Source: Effrenium voratum (lineage: Eukaryota > Sar > Dinophyceae > Suessiales > Symbiodiniaceae). Taken from it: a DNA stretch of 64,000 nt. Position 1 is the stretch's first letter. Each line of letters starts with the position of its first letter. Made by a program: the position numbers and the translations under genes. Location: the NCBI GenBank assembly GCA_963377175.1, contig CAUJNA010001524.1, positions 721,092 through 785,091 on the forward strand, written 5' to 3'. The notes under the pieces were generated by a model. The model ran no database searches. It worked only from the letters and a program-made list of their open reading frames with translations, and had not been told where the DNA came from. Shown one piece after another: positions 10,770 to 20,756 of this stretch.

Positions 10770-10973
10770 GACCGTCTAAGAGGATTTCCAAGCCACAAAC
10801 CACTATCAAGCTGGAAAATGCTGAATATACCTCTGGTGATATTTGAGCCCTCCCCTTTTGGGATCAACGGGCATGTAAGCCATAGTGGCGCAAACATGTC
10901 GTGGTCGGAGCTTCTGGATGCCACGGTTCGGGGAACATTTGGACTTGTGTGTCCAATCCAGTCAAGTGAGTAA
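10770..10973 (+). CDS. Intronless ORF fragment, unknown
   Basis: Sixty-eight codons, with a natural mix including IPLVIFEPSPFGINGHVSHS and MSWSELLDATVRGTFGLV, ending at TAA. It opens after a stop with no clear start codon. No family recognised. It runs against the minus-strand exons, so it probably lies inside an intron. Confidence 0.33.
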   Translation, partial: DRLRGFPSHKPLSSWKMLNIPLVIFEPSPFGINGHVSHSGANMSWSELLDATVRGTFGLVCPIQSSE

Positions 10974-12130
10974 GACGCAATCAGGCGACCTTTCGCATGA
11001 CATTGTCTTACATCTGGTTTGCTAATCCTGGGACGATCTAAACACAAGGTTTCCCTTGCGGAAGCTAGGAGCAAAGCCGCCCGTTGATCCTCCATGTACA
11101 AGCAAGATCAATGAGCAGTGTCTCGTGTTGTTAATTCAAATGACTTTCCACATTGAATGGTGCAATCGTTGGTTGATTCATACCTTGAGGAACCAACAGG
11201 CTGTTCACAGGCTGTTCAAACCACCGGGTGCTTAACTTGCTTGTGTTCAGTGGGGAAGGACCTTCTGGGTGTTGGGATGAACCGAAAGGGGCTTTCCTCT
11301 AAGGAAAACCAAATCGGGGATGGTTTCTTGGGTCATTCCATTTCTCATTCCCTGCTGAGAACCAGCAAGAAGAGAACCCGGTGTACAATTGGAAGTGGAG
11401 GTGTTCTTTTCGTTTCCCTGAAGCACCACAAAAAAAACAACAACTGCACCAACTCCAAAGAGGACACTATTCAAACAGGGGGTTGAATCTCGGTCGACGA
11501 AGTAACCTGCACAAACAGTCGCTGAGTTTCTGAGGCCTGGAGTTTTACAAGTAGGAGAAAACTTGTCTTTTTGCAGGTTGGAACCCTCAAAATCGTGGTG
11601 GTCCTTTAGGTTTCCCTGACTAAACTCCCTCAAACTTTCGTACCCATACAGATTCGTCCAGTGGAGATTTGTAAGGGGAACCCTTGACAGGACTACCTGG
11701 TGAAGGATCAGGAATACCTAACAACCAAGTGCCAAAACCAAAATCGTACACAACAACCTAACCAAAACCCCCCCCAAAAGCAATGCGCACAACCGAACAA
11801 ACAAACGCTAACTGAACACCCGCCAACACCGGAGAAAAATACAACAAGAGCAGAACCGGAACAATCATTTCCCCCTTAAAACACCTGAAACAAAACCATG
11901 AAAACATCGAAATAACACCTGAGTCATCATCAACACCCGGTATTAAAATGGCTTCAATAATTAAGAAGGCGGATCTCCACCGTTATTTTTGGTTGGGATT
12001 GTCCCTTAGCCTAACCATCTACCCGTCTCGGTTTTGAGCAAACAAAAAACTCACCTGAAGACCAAAAAGCTCCGCCCCCTCCGCGCAAGGCTTAGCGGCT
12101 TCGCGGGCGCTGCGCTTCGCGCCTCAACAC

Positions 12131-12221
12131 CTGGAGGGCCAACTTGCGCAGCATGAGGCCCGGGCCGCGGGCGCAGCCCAGCAGCGCCGAGACCAACTCA
12201 GGGCATGCGCCCAGGTAACAC
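12131..12221 (-). CDS. Exon encoding helical repeat (HEAT/ARM-like?)
   Basis: Thirty codons (CYLGACPELVSALLGCARGP, then GLMLRKLALQ) between TCGCGAG|GTGTTAC and CTCCAG|GTGTTGA. The two edges share AGGTGTT, a 7-bp direct repeat. The donor is GT. The segment looks like one alpha-solenoid repeat. The plus strand is also open (EGQLAQHEARAAG) with its own GT donor, but the minus reading agrees with the neighbouring exons. Confidence 0.65.
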
Positions 12222-12261
12222 CTCGCGAGTAGCGGGGAGACAAAGGAAAAAACATAACGCC

Positions 12262-12412
12262 TTCAGTTGAGTCACTTGCTCAAAACCCGGTACAAAAATG
12301 CTCGGCCCAGAGCCATGTGAAGAACTAAGAAGGTGGATATCCGCAGCTATTTGCGGCTCGGATCGTCCCTTACTAACCTTCACTTACCCGGGGTTTGATT
12401 GTGGCTCATGTG
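12262..12412. mobile_element. Family H element, copy 2
   Basis: Full-length, with both GAGTCACTTGCTC and GATTGTGGCTCA tips. A worn reverse copy lies at about 11,945-12,050. Confidence 0.85.
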
Positions 12413-12464
12413 GGTTTGTGTATATGGTCGTGATCAGGTGGTTTGGGCACGTTTGGCTCGTTGT

Positions 12465-12556
12465 TCTAAGGGGGCATCCGAATCTTTCTACAAAAAAATG
12501 AAACGGAGCCGGTTTTTTTAAAGAACCATAGTTGAAAAAAAGGGAATCAGCCCGTA
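12465..12556. mobile_element. Family E element, copy 3
   Basis: Reverse orientation, shortened; GGGAATCAGCCCGTAG end. Confidence 0.7.
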
Positions 12557-13729
12557 GAAAGCCTGGGAGCCCAACGAGGAACCACAGGAAACCAAACACC
12601 TGTTTGGGTGATGTTTGTGTCTTTTTGGGAGAGGGCGTCTCCAAAAGCCACGACATTTCGTCTGCTCGGGAATGAAGCTCCATGGTTCCCGGAAGTTTTG
12701 GTGGATCGTTGAAAGTGGGGGCTCATGTCCACCAACCTTCATAATTTTTAATAGCTCCCCTCTGCGTGCCACGCCAAACCCCCTCTCAATCAGCGAACGT
12801 CGGACTGCGCGCCTCCGCAGGGTGGAAAGTCCCCAGCGGCGCCTTAAACAAACGAACATCCTTGCGGCGCCTTAAACAAAAAGCCTTAAACAAACGAACG
12901 CGCGGGATCCTCCAAATCCGCATCCTTCCCCACTTCCAAATTTGTCCGTCCAACTCCAGCCTCTTGCGCCTGCTGGCTTTGCCCCTCGATCCCCCCTCAA
13001 AGCTGATCCAACTCCGGTCAAATCCCTCTAGAAACCGGTCAAATCCCCTTTAAACCGGTCTTTCGAAAGTGACCACATCCCCTCTACAAACTGCAAAAAA
13101 CGGCCAAGAAACCGATCAAGCCACCGCTAGGAACTGGTCAACTTCCCATTTACAGAGCTCTAGAAACCAATCAAATTTTCAAAGCCGGTCCAACTCCGTC
13201 AATTCGTCCAGAAACCGGTCCAAACCCGTTAAGCGGGCACATTTTCTACATGCACCCACCCTCTACCTTGGAAACCAGCTCACGCAAACACAAGGCTTCA
13301 AGACAAACAAAATCACGGTGTATACCTCAAAGCCAGCCAAAAGCGGACTGGCCAAGGCGGGCAACGCAAAGCGTTTGCAATTACCAAAGTGGGGGCCAGC
13401 GCTTAGTCAGAAACTGCCCTCCACTCCAAACACCTGTGCTTTCTCAGTTTCACGTTTGGAACAAACTTTCCATGGTTTCTTGACATGCCCGAAAAAAGCG
13501 GGCGAGGGTGCACGTCTCGAGCTCCTGATGAAAAAGCAAAATGGGGAAAAGGAACTGGCCCCAAAACAAGACAAAGCAAAATGCAAATACCGCACCCTTG
13601 CTTTGCACATTGAATGCACATAAACCTGGCAGGCAAACAAAGAGAATGAAAATCAAAGACAACTTCGCTCGTTGAGAAGGGGAACAAACTCAAAATTACC
13701 AGTGCTCCAAGCACAATGTAACACGGCTG

Positions 13730-14567
13730 TTTTAGAGCCATCTCGGCCAGAGATTTTCCCTGGGACCTGACCGCCGTTGAGTGTGCCCTGCGTGCGGCTT
13801 TGCCAAGATGGCATGCTTCCAAAGCGCTCCTAGGCAGCTCAAAATACGCCTCACGTGGTCTACATGCGCTCGGAACACGCCATGCTCTGGGCTCGCCGAC
13901 AACTCGCTCGCTGTCTTCGTGCCCCTGAGTGGCCGCAAGCATCCATTCACCGCGCGCAGCCGGCGTGAGATTGTTGAAAGCCTTCAGGCGATGCGATGCC
14001 AGGCACTTATCAAGAAAAAACCTGAGTGGCGAAAACAACAAGCCGCCCGCGGACGGTGTTCTGTTTCGTTCACCACGACATGCGACACGCAGGGCACCTT
14101 GATGTGTTTCCTCAAGCAGCAGTACACCAAGCCTTGGCACCGGTGCCAAACAGGCTTGCAAATTGCTAGCATCCTGCTGCCACCTTGCCACGACAAAGCT
14201 GCACTTGTTTCTGGAGTGCCTGGATCTGGCTCTGGAGACATTGCGCAACACTACTTCCGACTGCACTTGGGCCATCGCTGTAGGTGGTGATTCACCCAAC
14301 CGCATCATTCAAGCTGCTGTGATGGAAGGCGCGCGGGCTCCAAAAGCCCGTGTCACCAAAACAACACGGCATTTCTTCTTGCCGCTTATGGAATTGAACA
14401 GGCAAAGTGGGCAACAAACATGCGTGCTTGTGAATTTGAATGGGAACACCGTTCTAACAGAGCAATGGGCCCTTGTGTTGTACATGTGTTGTACTGTTGA
14501 TTCAGTCGCAAAAGAAAACCGACACGTTTGCCCAGTTCGATTAATGGGAGAGCAGGCAGCGAAATAA
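13730..14567 (+). pseudogene. Frameshifted intronless gene remnant, unknown
   Basis: Two overlapping plus frames look protein-like in succession: about 13,781-14,290 (RREIVESLQAMRCQALIKKK) and 14,163-14,567 (LFLECLDLALETLRNTTSD, then LNGNTVLTEQWALVLYMC). A frameshift between them near 14,200 would join them. There are no introns and no element copies inside, unlike the rest of the window, as expected for a retroposed copy. The overlapping 301-codon minus ORF (13,403-14,308) is cysteine- and arginine-rich and less convincing. Confidence 0.35.
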
Positions 14568-14687
14568 TGCTGAAGAGAGTGCGGGATCACTACATGTCCC
14601 ATCCAAACATCGCTCCGTGTAAGGAACGAAACAAGTCAAATGAGCCGTGTTTTTTTTAATGGTGTGGGGCCTATACACTGGAAGCAC

Positions 14688-14840
14688 ATACCTACGCGGA
14701 GGCTACGCGGCTGTCTTTCCCCCTAGGAATTTGGCTACGCGGAGGCTACGCGGAACATATTTGTTGATAAGTGGCTACGCGGGGGGCTACGCCGGGGCTA
14801 CGCGAATACTCGTCGGCAACCGGAAGTTCGTAGTAGCAGA

Positions 14841-14886
<46 letters not shown>

Positions 14887-15310
14887 CTAGTAGTAGTAGT
14901 AGTAGTAGTACTAGTACTAGTACTACTACTACTTCTTCTACTACTACTACTAGTACTAGTACTAGCACTAGTAGTAATAGTAGTAGAAGTATTAGTAGCA
15001 GGAGCAGTGGTAGTAGTAGTGGTAGTGGTAGCAGCAGTAGTAGTGGTAGTGGTAGTGGTAGTGGTAGTGGTAGCAGTAGTAGTACTAGTAGTAGTAGTAG
15101 CAGTAGTAGTAGTAGTAGTAGTAGCAGTAGTAGTAGTAATGGTAACAGTAGTAGTAGGAGGCATGTGGGCCAGTGGCCTTGAACACGCCTTGAGCTCAAG
15201 ACAAAGGATCTAGGCGGAGGCTACGCGGACGATTGTCGACAGCTCCCTTTGCTAGTTTCTACGCGGAGGCTACGCGAGGCTACGCGGTCCCAGGAGTAGG
15301 CTACGCGGCT
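14688..15310. repeat. GTA array nested in a GGCTACGCGGA minisatellite
   Basis: GGCTACGCGGA units at 14,688-14,815 and 15,205-15,310 in the same orientation flank a long TAG/GTA array (14,833-15,157) that contains a short inverted CTA stretch and TAGTGG variants. One stray unit occurs near 25,622. ORFs through the array (poly-V, poly-T, poly-L) are not genes. Confidence 0.9.
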
Positions 15311-15773
15311 ACCATGCCAGTTCCCCTCTCCTTTTGGCTCCTGCATTTTAAAAAAACCGCTGCTCAAATGGCCATGAAACTGCCATGGGAGACATCAAAT
15401 TAAGGATCGACCCTTGGGATGGCATTGAAGGGAAGCCACCGGGGCAGCCCATCCATCAGTGGTTCCCCTCAGGAACACAAGGCTATTGGTCAAAATCCAG
15501 GGACGCCAGACAAAAAAAGAAGAAACAATTGTTCTTTCTAGTTTCCCAACAAAGGGACTAGCTTCCCGAGCGGAATGGCCCAAACAAGTACCCAAACCTT
15601 TTATGTACCACTAACATGGTCCAAACCCAAATACTTGGTTGACGTTGGAAGGGGATAAACAAATCAAACTTTAGCAGTTAAGTGGTTGGATTTCAACCAC
15701 TAAGCCACAATAAGCAAACATGTTAACCGCCAGGAACTTAGGGAGTGAGGGGAACACTCAAACTACACACAGC

Positions 15774-15890
15774 CCTCGCCAGCTTCGTCTCAAGCTGCGT
15801 CGTGTAAGTGTCGTCCTGCACCATGCGGCATGCCAAGTGGGTGATCTCGTCCATGTCGGGGGCGAGGAGGTAGAGCAACCAACAGGCGCC
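15774..15890 (-). CDS. Exon, helical and acidic, unknown protein
   Basis: Thirty-nine codons (GACWLLYLLAPDMDEITHLA, then CRMVQDDTYTTQLETKLAR) between CACCAG|GG and GCGAGG|GC; the two edges share AGGGC. The frame stays open upstream through FYTVFRMTHHQ to the end of family C copy 3 (CCTAG|T at 15,928), so that element may supply the true acceptor. One of the most protein-like exons of the left half; I do not recognise the family. Confidence 0.72.
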
Positions 15891-15927
15891 CTGGTGATGG
15901 TGAGTCATACGGAACACCGTATAAAAA

Positions 15928-16048
15928 CTAGGTCCTCCAGTAGAGAGGTTAGAATAAGGGTACCCGCTTGTTTTTTTCTGTAGTCTACTTTAGTAGGGGA
16001 ACCCTCCCCCAAAAAAGACACGGTAAAAGGGCACCACTGGGGGAGCTA
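15928..16048. mobile_element. Family C element, copy 3
   Basis: The left end is intact (CTAGGTCCTCCAGTAGAGAG) and the 15.8 kb exon frame stays open right up to it. The right end is GGGAGCTAG. Confidence 0.9.
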
Positions 16049-16084
16049 GAAAAGGGTCTCCCCTTTTCAAGGGCAAGGGGTGAA

Positions 16085-16225
16085 AACAACCAGCAACTTC
16101 AGTCATCAAACACCCCGGTGCTGAAATGGAAAGGTAATCCCAGAACCAAGAAAAGAAGACTTGCATTAAGGCGGCGGCTAGGCACCTATGGCTGGGGTTA
16201 TCCCTGACTTACCTTCACTCACCAT
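16085..16225. mobile_element. Family H element, copy 3
   Basis: Diverged copy followed by a family A half copy. Confidence 0.65.
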
Positions 16226-16284
16226 TTTTAGTGGGGCAGCCACCAAAAAAAGGGACACAGAATTGGTGCCACTGAACAACTGAG
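16219..16284. mobile_element. Family A MITE, copy 5 (right half)
   Basis: Only the GGGGCAGCCACC core and right inverted end remain; it follows a family H copy. Confidence 0.7.
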
Positions 16285-16409
16285 TTCATCTACTCCGGTT
16301 TCGACTGAGGCACAGGTGTGATTCAATCTCCTCGCTTCCTCAGATGGGCCAAAAGTCTGGTTCACCCTGTGCTCAGGGAAAGTTCCCCAGATTTGTTTAA
16401 AGGGTTATT

Positions 16410-16505
16410 TCGGATTAAGCCTGGGTTCTCTAGGGTTCCCTAGGGTTCCCGGTTTTACTCAGGACTTTTTAGGGTTCCCTCACGATGCCTAGGGCTTCTC
16501 AGGAG
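16410..16505. repeat. Degenerate TAGGGTTCC repeats
   Basis: Several copies of TAGGGTTCCC-like units, reminiscent of TTTAGGG but degenerate. Confidence 0.5.
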
Positions 16506-16557
16506 CTCTAAGGAAGCAACCGCCACCCCGGTCGGTTTCACGGAAACTCGACTTCGC

Positions 16558-16599
16558 CTCGCTGATTTCCCGGGCGGAAGCGTTGCACAGGCCCAGCAC
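16558..16599 (-). CDS. Small exon, unknown protein
   Basis: Fourteen codons, VLGLCNASAREISE, between CGGCCAG|GT and AGCGAG|GC. Reading is open on both sides. GC-rich codon third positions and edge pattern match the other minus exons. Function unknown. Confidence 0.5.
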
Positions 16600-16999
16600 C
16601 TGGCCGTGCGCTCGAGGCATCTTTCGATCGGCGGGAGGTCAACTGGACGGCGTCACGTCAGGCTGGGCGACTGGTTTTCTGATATGCTAAAAGTTTTTAC
16701 CTTGTGTTTGTGAAATACACAAAACCCAACTGAACACCTCCGAAACATCTAAGAAACTGCTCACTTTGATTGCTGCTCAATTGGGCGTGCTTCATTGGTT
16801 GAGGCTACCCTGTTCAGGTCGGTTTAAAGGAACGTCAACAGGAACCCCGCCCATTTTAGGGCCTTCCCTGTGTTCACACGACATATTTTCTTTAAGGTTA
16901 ATTAGTAAGGTTTCAAGTCTTGGCGATTGGGATTTCACAAGAAGGTGCCTGGTTTTCACTCATGTGCAGATTTGTCAAAACAAGTCTAAACTTTCTTTT

Positions 17000-17059
17000 T
17001 AGTCAGCAAATTGGTCCAAACCCAACAAGTGACTAAAGTCCAGAAACTCAGGAAGTGAG
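17000..17059. mobile_element. Family D element, copy 2 (right half)
   Basis: GGTCCAAACCCAACAAGTGAC and the right end AACTCAGGAAGTGAG are present. Confidence 0.7.
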
Positions 17060-17476
17060 CTTTATACAATTCCAAGTTGAACATATAGAGTAAGGTCCTA
17101 CATGGCAATCTCGCTTTTGCCCGGGTGAGCTCAATCCAGCTTTCAGGTCCGAAGAATTGTTGACTCCTGGCCGGCAGGGTTGGATTCTTTGCCTCACCAG
17201 CGAATGACTCCTTTCTAAGGGTGGAAGTACATACCTCTTGTTCATACCCCTTGGCTTCCATGGTTTCCAGGCCACTTTATAAGGGGCATGAACATCAGCC
17301 AGCCTTTTGGGTTCATTTGTGCAAGGTATGCAAAAGGGGTATGTACAAGCACCCCTGGATCCTTCCGTTTACAAAAGCGCTGGTCGCCAGCAACTCTGCG
17401 CCTTCAGCTCCAAACGCCACCGATCGACGTTTGAGACAGAGTACTAGTGCTTGGACTGTGAGGGTTGGTGGGTTTA

Positions 17477-17584
17477 CTCAGTTGTTCGAGAAAAAAAGGG
17501 AACCCTTTTTGGGGCTTGGACCATTTTTCGTGGGGCAGCCACCAAAAAAAAGGGACACATAATTGGTGCCACTGAACAACTGAG
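17477..17584. mobile_element. Family A MITE, copy 6
   Basis: Both ends are present; the left end has a small deletion after GTTGTTC. Confidence 0.85.
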
Positions 17585-17727
17585 TTTGGGTGCCAAGTTG
17601 GATCCCAACCAATTTGGAGGGGGCCCAGCAACATATGGAATTCCAAGGGGTGAGTTCTGGGGGTTTGGGAGGCTGCCTTAGCCACCATTTCTCACTTTCG
17701 GAGTGGATGGGCCAAAACAACAGGGAT

Positions 17728-17850
17728 CCTTACATTATACACCTGAACAGTGCCTTGTAAATGGCGGTGTCCCTCTATTTTGGTGTTGAAAAAGCCAGCC
17801 ATGTTTCAAATGCTTGCAACATGGAGATCTTTTAAGGAGCCCTGAAAAAG
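17728..17850. mobile_element. Family M element, copy 1
   Basis: Family M: ACAGGGATCCTTACATTATA start, CTGAACATTGCCTTGTAAATG inside, CTTTTAAGGAGCCCTG end. Confidence 0.8.
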
Positions 17851-18200
17851 CAACTGAGCTTTTGGTCTAAGCCCGAGTTCCGGAACTCCGAACGCGAGGC
17901 TTGCCTTCATTTGTTGCAAGTCTCCCGTGACCTTCTTGCCCAAAGGGGGCCAGCTGCGGCTTGTTTTCTTGCGGATCCCCTTTGAGCTGAGCTTCTACCC
18001 AGTGGACTGGCCACAAAGCCTCTGAATCTTTGGCTCAAGTTCTTTGCTTGTGGCTTGAATGGACACCCAACCAATGAAACACAAAACCTCAGTTGAACCG
18101 GATCACCCAGATTTGCCGTACTGAAATGGGGTCTTCCCCCCCAAAAAAAAAACGAAGTCCGTGAGCTCAGGGACTGAGCATGGGCCGTTGGACACCCCGC

Positions 18201-18286
18201 CTCCTCCAGGAATTGGCCCATCTCGTGCCGGTGCCGCTTGTTCCAGGTCTCCGCACAAGGCACCAGCCAACGGAGCGCAGTGCCAC
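18201..18286 (-). CDS. Exon, amphipathic, unknown protein
   Basis: Encodes GTALRWLVPCAETWNKRHRH, then EMGQFLEE. The acceptor is CGAGGAAG|GT, or CTTCCAAG 9 bp earlier behind a pyrimidine tract. The donor is GAGGAG|GC. The frame could extend to EAGCPTAHAQ. Histidine/arginine-rich and helical. Family A copy 7 begins about 30-40 bp upstream. Confidence 0.68.
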
Positions 18287-18327
18287 CTTCCTCGGCTTGG
18301 AAGAAGAGAAAGAGGACACCCCTGTTC

Positions 18328-18439
18328 TGTCGTTCAGTGACCCTGGAAACAAAGGGAACCCTTTTTGGGGCTTGGACCATTTTTCGTGGGGCAGCCACCA
18401 AAAAAAAGGAAAACTAATTGGTGCCCCTGAACAACTGAG
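18328..18439. mobile_element. Family A MITE, copy 7
   Basis: Right end intact, left end worn. Sits 30-40 bp upstream of the 18.2 kb exon on the minus strand. Confidence 0.85.
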
Positions 18440-18526
18440 CCCTTGTCTGTTCAAGCATTTCATGGCCCGCACGACGTCGCGCCCAAATGTGCGAGAAGGG
18501 AAAGGGTGACAACAATTTCAATGACT

Positions 18527-18675
18527 TGAGTCAACCAACACCTGGTGTTTTTCCTGGTCGTAATCCCAGAACCATGTAAAGACTCAACACGGTGGCGAAG
18601 GCGCCCATTTGTGCTCGGGACTATCCCAGGAAAAAAACAACACCTTCACCTACCGGGCGTTTGATTGTGGCTCAC
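18527..18675. mobile_element. Family H element, copy 4
   Basis: Diverged full-length copy ending GATTGTGGCTCAC. Confidence 0.72.
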
Positions 18676-18984
18676 TTCACCTGAAGTAAATAACGGGCTA
18701 GGCTTTCCTTCCTGAAGGCTGTTACCATGAGCGAAGGGCACTCACGAAATTTCGCTCTTGCAGGAAGATGCCATCAAAACGCCTCAACCCAACATAAAAC
18801 CCACATGGAAGACAAAAAGGATGGAACCAACCCAACGAGCAAAACAAAACAAAACGCACGCACAGCGCAGCACAGCAGCACGGCGCACATAATTGCAACA
18901 TTGATCCAAAGGTCAGTGGATGTCCATGGGGAGCAAGGGCGAAACAAAAAAACAGACGGCAACTTTTCGGGGCAACCGCAACTG

Positions 18985-19066
18985 GGCTGTCCTCAGATCC
19001 CCCGCTAAAACTTTTAGTGGGTTGATTGGAAACTACAACTAAGGGGACGGCTGGGAGCCACCAAGA
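18985..19066. mobile_element. Family F element, copy 1
   Basis: Family F runs from CTGTCCTCAGATCCCC through TTTAGTGGGTTAAATGGAAA to GGCTGGGAGCCACCAAG, about 110 bp. Confidence 0.75.
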
Positions 19067-19528
19067 CAAGGGCAAGGCGCCACTTTTGGCGGGGCACCGC
19101 ATTTGGGTATGGGACAAACCAGAAAACCCCGCAAGCATGGTGGCGGATCTGCTAAAAGTGTGACTTGGGTTAAATGGACACCCAACCAAATCAACTCAAA
19201 ACCTATGACCAGGATGCCTGGGAACGCTCCATTGGCTTAAGCCTGGACAAAGGAACACTAATTCCAGGGATAGATTTCCTTCAAAACCAACAGGGGGGAA
19301 ATAAATAAGTATTCTGACACGCAAATGGAAGGAACCGCCAAGCTAAGATACGGCTGGGTATCCATTTGACCCACGAGATCTTGTAGCAGGGGATCCAAGA
19401 AGGACAGCCAGTTCGAACTTCCATCTGCTGGAAAAGCACTATATGTGTATTCCCCTCCCAGCCCTGAAATCTGAAAAGTTGTTCATTCAGCCAATCCATA
19501 CGACTTAATTAAGCCCCTGAAAGGTCAC

Positions 19529-19648
19529 TTGCAACTGGGCGTCTCTCTCTTCCTCCGTAAGGCTCTCGAGCTTCAACTTCATCTCCGCCGCTTGCTCCTC
19601 CCTGGCCTCCAGCGCCTCTCCCGCGTAAAAACTCCAAAGCATCTGCAT
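19529..19648 (-). CDS. Exon encoding a coiled-coil
   Basis: Forty codons: MQMLWSFYAGEALEAREEQA, then AEMKLKLESLTEEERDAQLQ. The strong E/K/R/L heptad pattern indicates a coiled coil. The acceptor is ATGGTGAG|A and the likely donor TTGCAA|GTGACC; an AG|GC within the exon (CTGGAG|GC) is an alternative start. No family can be named from a coiled coil alone. Confidence 0.68.
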
Positions 19649-19845
19649 CTCACCATGTGCTCAAAACCGGTTTAACGGTTGATCCCATTTCGGGGATTGG
19701 GTGAGAATTCAATCCATTCCGGGCTTCCTATTTGAGTGGTTGGCTTGAAATCGGGTGTTCACTGGGAGCACGATCTAGATGTTGACAACCATGGGCGCAT
19801 GGTCTTCCGAGGGTCTAGGAACTCGAGAAGTGAGTCACGGCTTGG

Positions 19846-19950
19846 TTGCTTCAACCACCCTGAAAAAAGTGCTCTCAACTTTGTGATTTGGAGATGCTCC
19901 ACTACTTCCCAAAGTAAAGTCCAAAGATCCGCCACCAAACAGCCATAAAG
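19846..19950. mobile_element. Family N element, copy 1
   Basis: Family N: TTGGTTGCTGCAACGACCCC start, GGAGATGTTCCACTA inside, AAGTCCAAAGATCCAACCA end. Other copies: 39,089-39,185 (inverted) and 49,200-49,430 (expanded). Confidence 0.7.
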
Positions 19951-20263
19951 AAGAGACACCCAAAGAAGCTGCGGCTTTTCCTTTCTTTGCTTTTTTTTTT
20001 GGGGGGGGGGAGGGGGCGATTCTGCCCCTCTGCGTAACACAATTGTTTGGCAGAGGAACAATTGGTCAGACAAAAATAAGCCAAGAAAGGGGAGTCCAAA
20101 CAGGGACTGGCTATACGCGTTAGACAGCGATATTTGCCTTGGGCTATGCTCATCCAAGTGAGGCTCCTTGAGGCTCCTTGAGGCTCCCAATTCCATTTGT
20201 CTCGTCGAGGATTCAAATCCCTCCCATTCCCTTTTGACGGTCGGGCTGACCCTCAAAAGGAGT

Positions 20264-20545
20264 CATGTGTTGAAAAAGCTTAAAGGCGATTTCGTTCAGA
20301 GAAGAAAGCAACGGCTGGAGGGCGGGTCCCTCTCTGAGTTGACTTGGCCAGGACACGTTTGGACTGAAGCCATGATGAACATGCGACAGAACGAACACTA
20401 CCAGCAAAGTCAAGAAGCTGCAAGTTCAGTCCGCAAAGTTTTCGGGTCCCTGAACAAAACGGGTCAGTCGTTTCTTGGGGGTCCAGGCTGCTACAAGCGT
20501 CCAATGGTTTCAACCACTCCCAGGCCCCTGGCCCAACAGCTCTGA
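20264..20545 (+). CDS. Intronless ORF fragment, unknown
   Basis: About 93 codons on the plus strand with natural composition: LKKLKGDFVQRRKQRLEGG and MMNMRQNEHYQQSQEAASS. It ends shortly before the 20.76 kb satellite. No start signal or domain recognised. Confidence 0.3.
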   Translation, partial: HVLKKLKGDFVQRRKQRLEGGSLSELTWPGHVWTEAMMNMRQNEHYQQSQEAASSVRKVFGSLNKTGQSFLGGPGCYKRPMVSTTPRPLAQQL

Positions 20546-20756
20546 CAGCTTGATTCAAGGAACACGGGATCCAACCGGGGTCATTCTCTTGGTTCGGTTT
20601 CTGGAGGTTGGTTTGCTGCTTCTCTTTAACGTACCACTGAACGTGGGTGACATCAAAGTCATGGTACAAGAACGGGGTCAGTCCAAATACACGGTCCGGA
20701 GTCCAGACGTCCATCTGCAAACCAGTCCGGCAAACAACGGAAAGCGCCTGCCACGG

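Noticed and set aside
13403..14308. 301-codon minus ORF
   Set aside because: Overlaps better plus-strand frames; composition is Arg/Cys/Leu-rich as expected from the antisense of a coding sequence.
20190..20228. tRNA-like T-arm (GAGGATTCAAATCCCTC)
   Set aside because: The conserved G53-C61 pair is replaced by A-C, and no D-arm, anticodon arm or acceptor 5' strand was found upstream.
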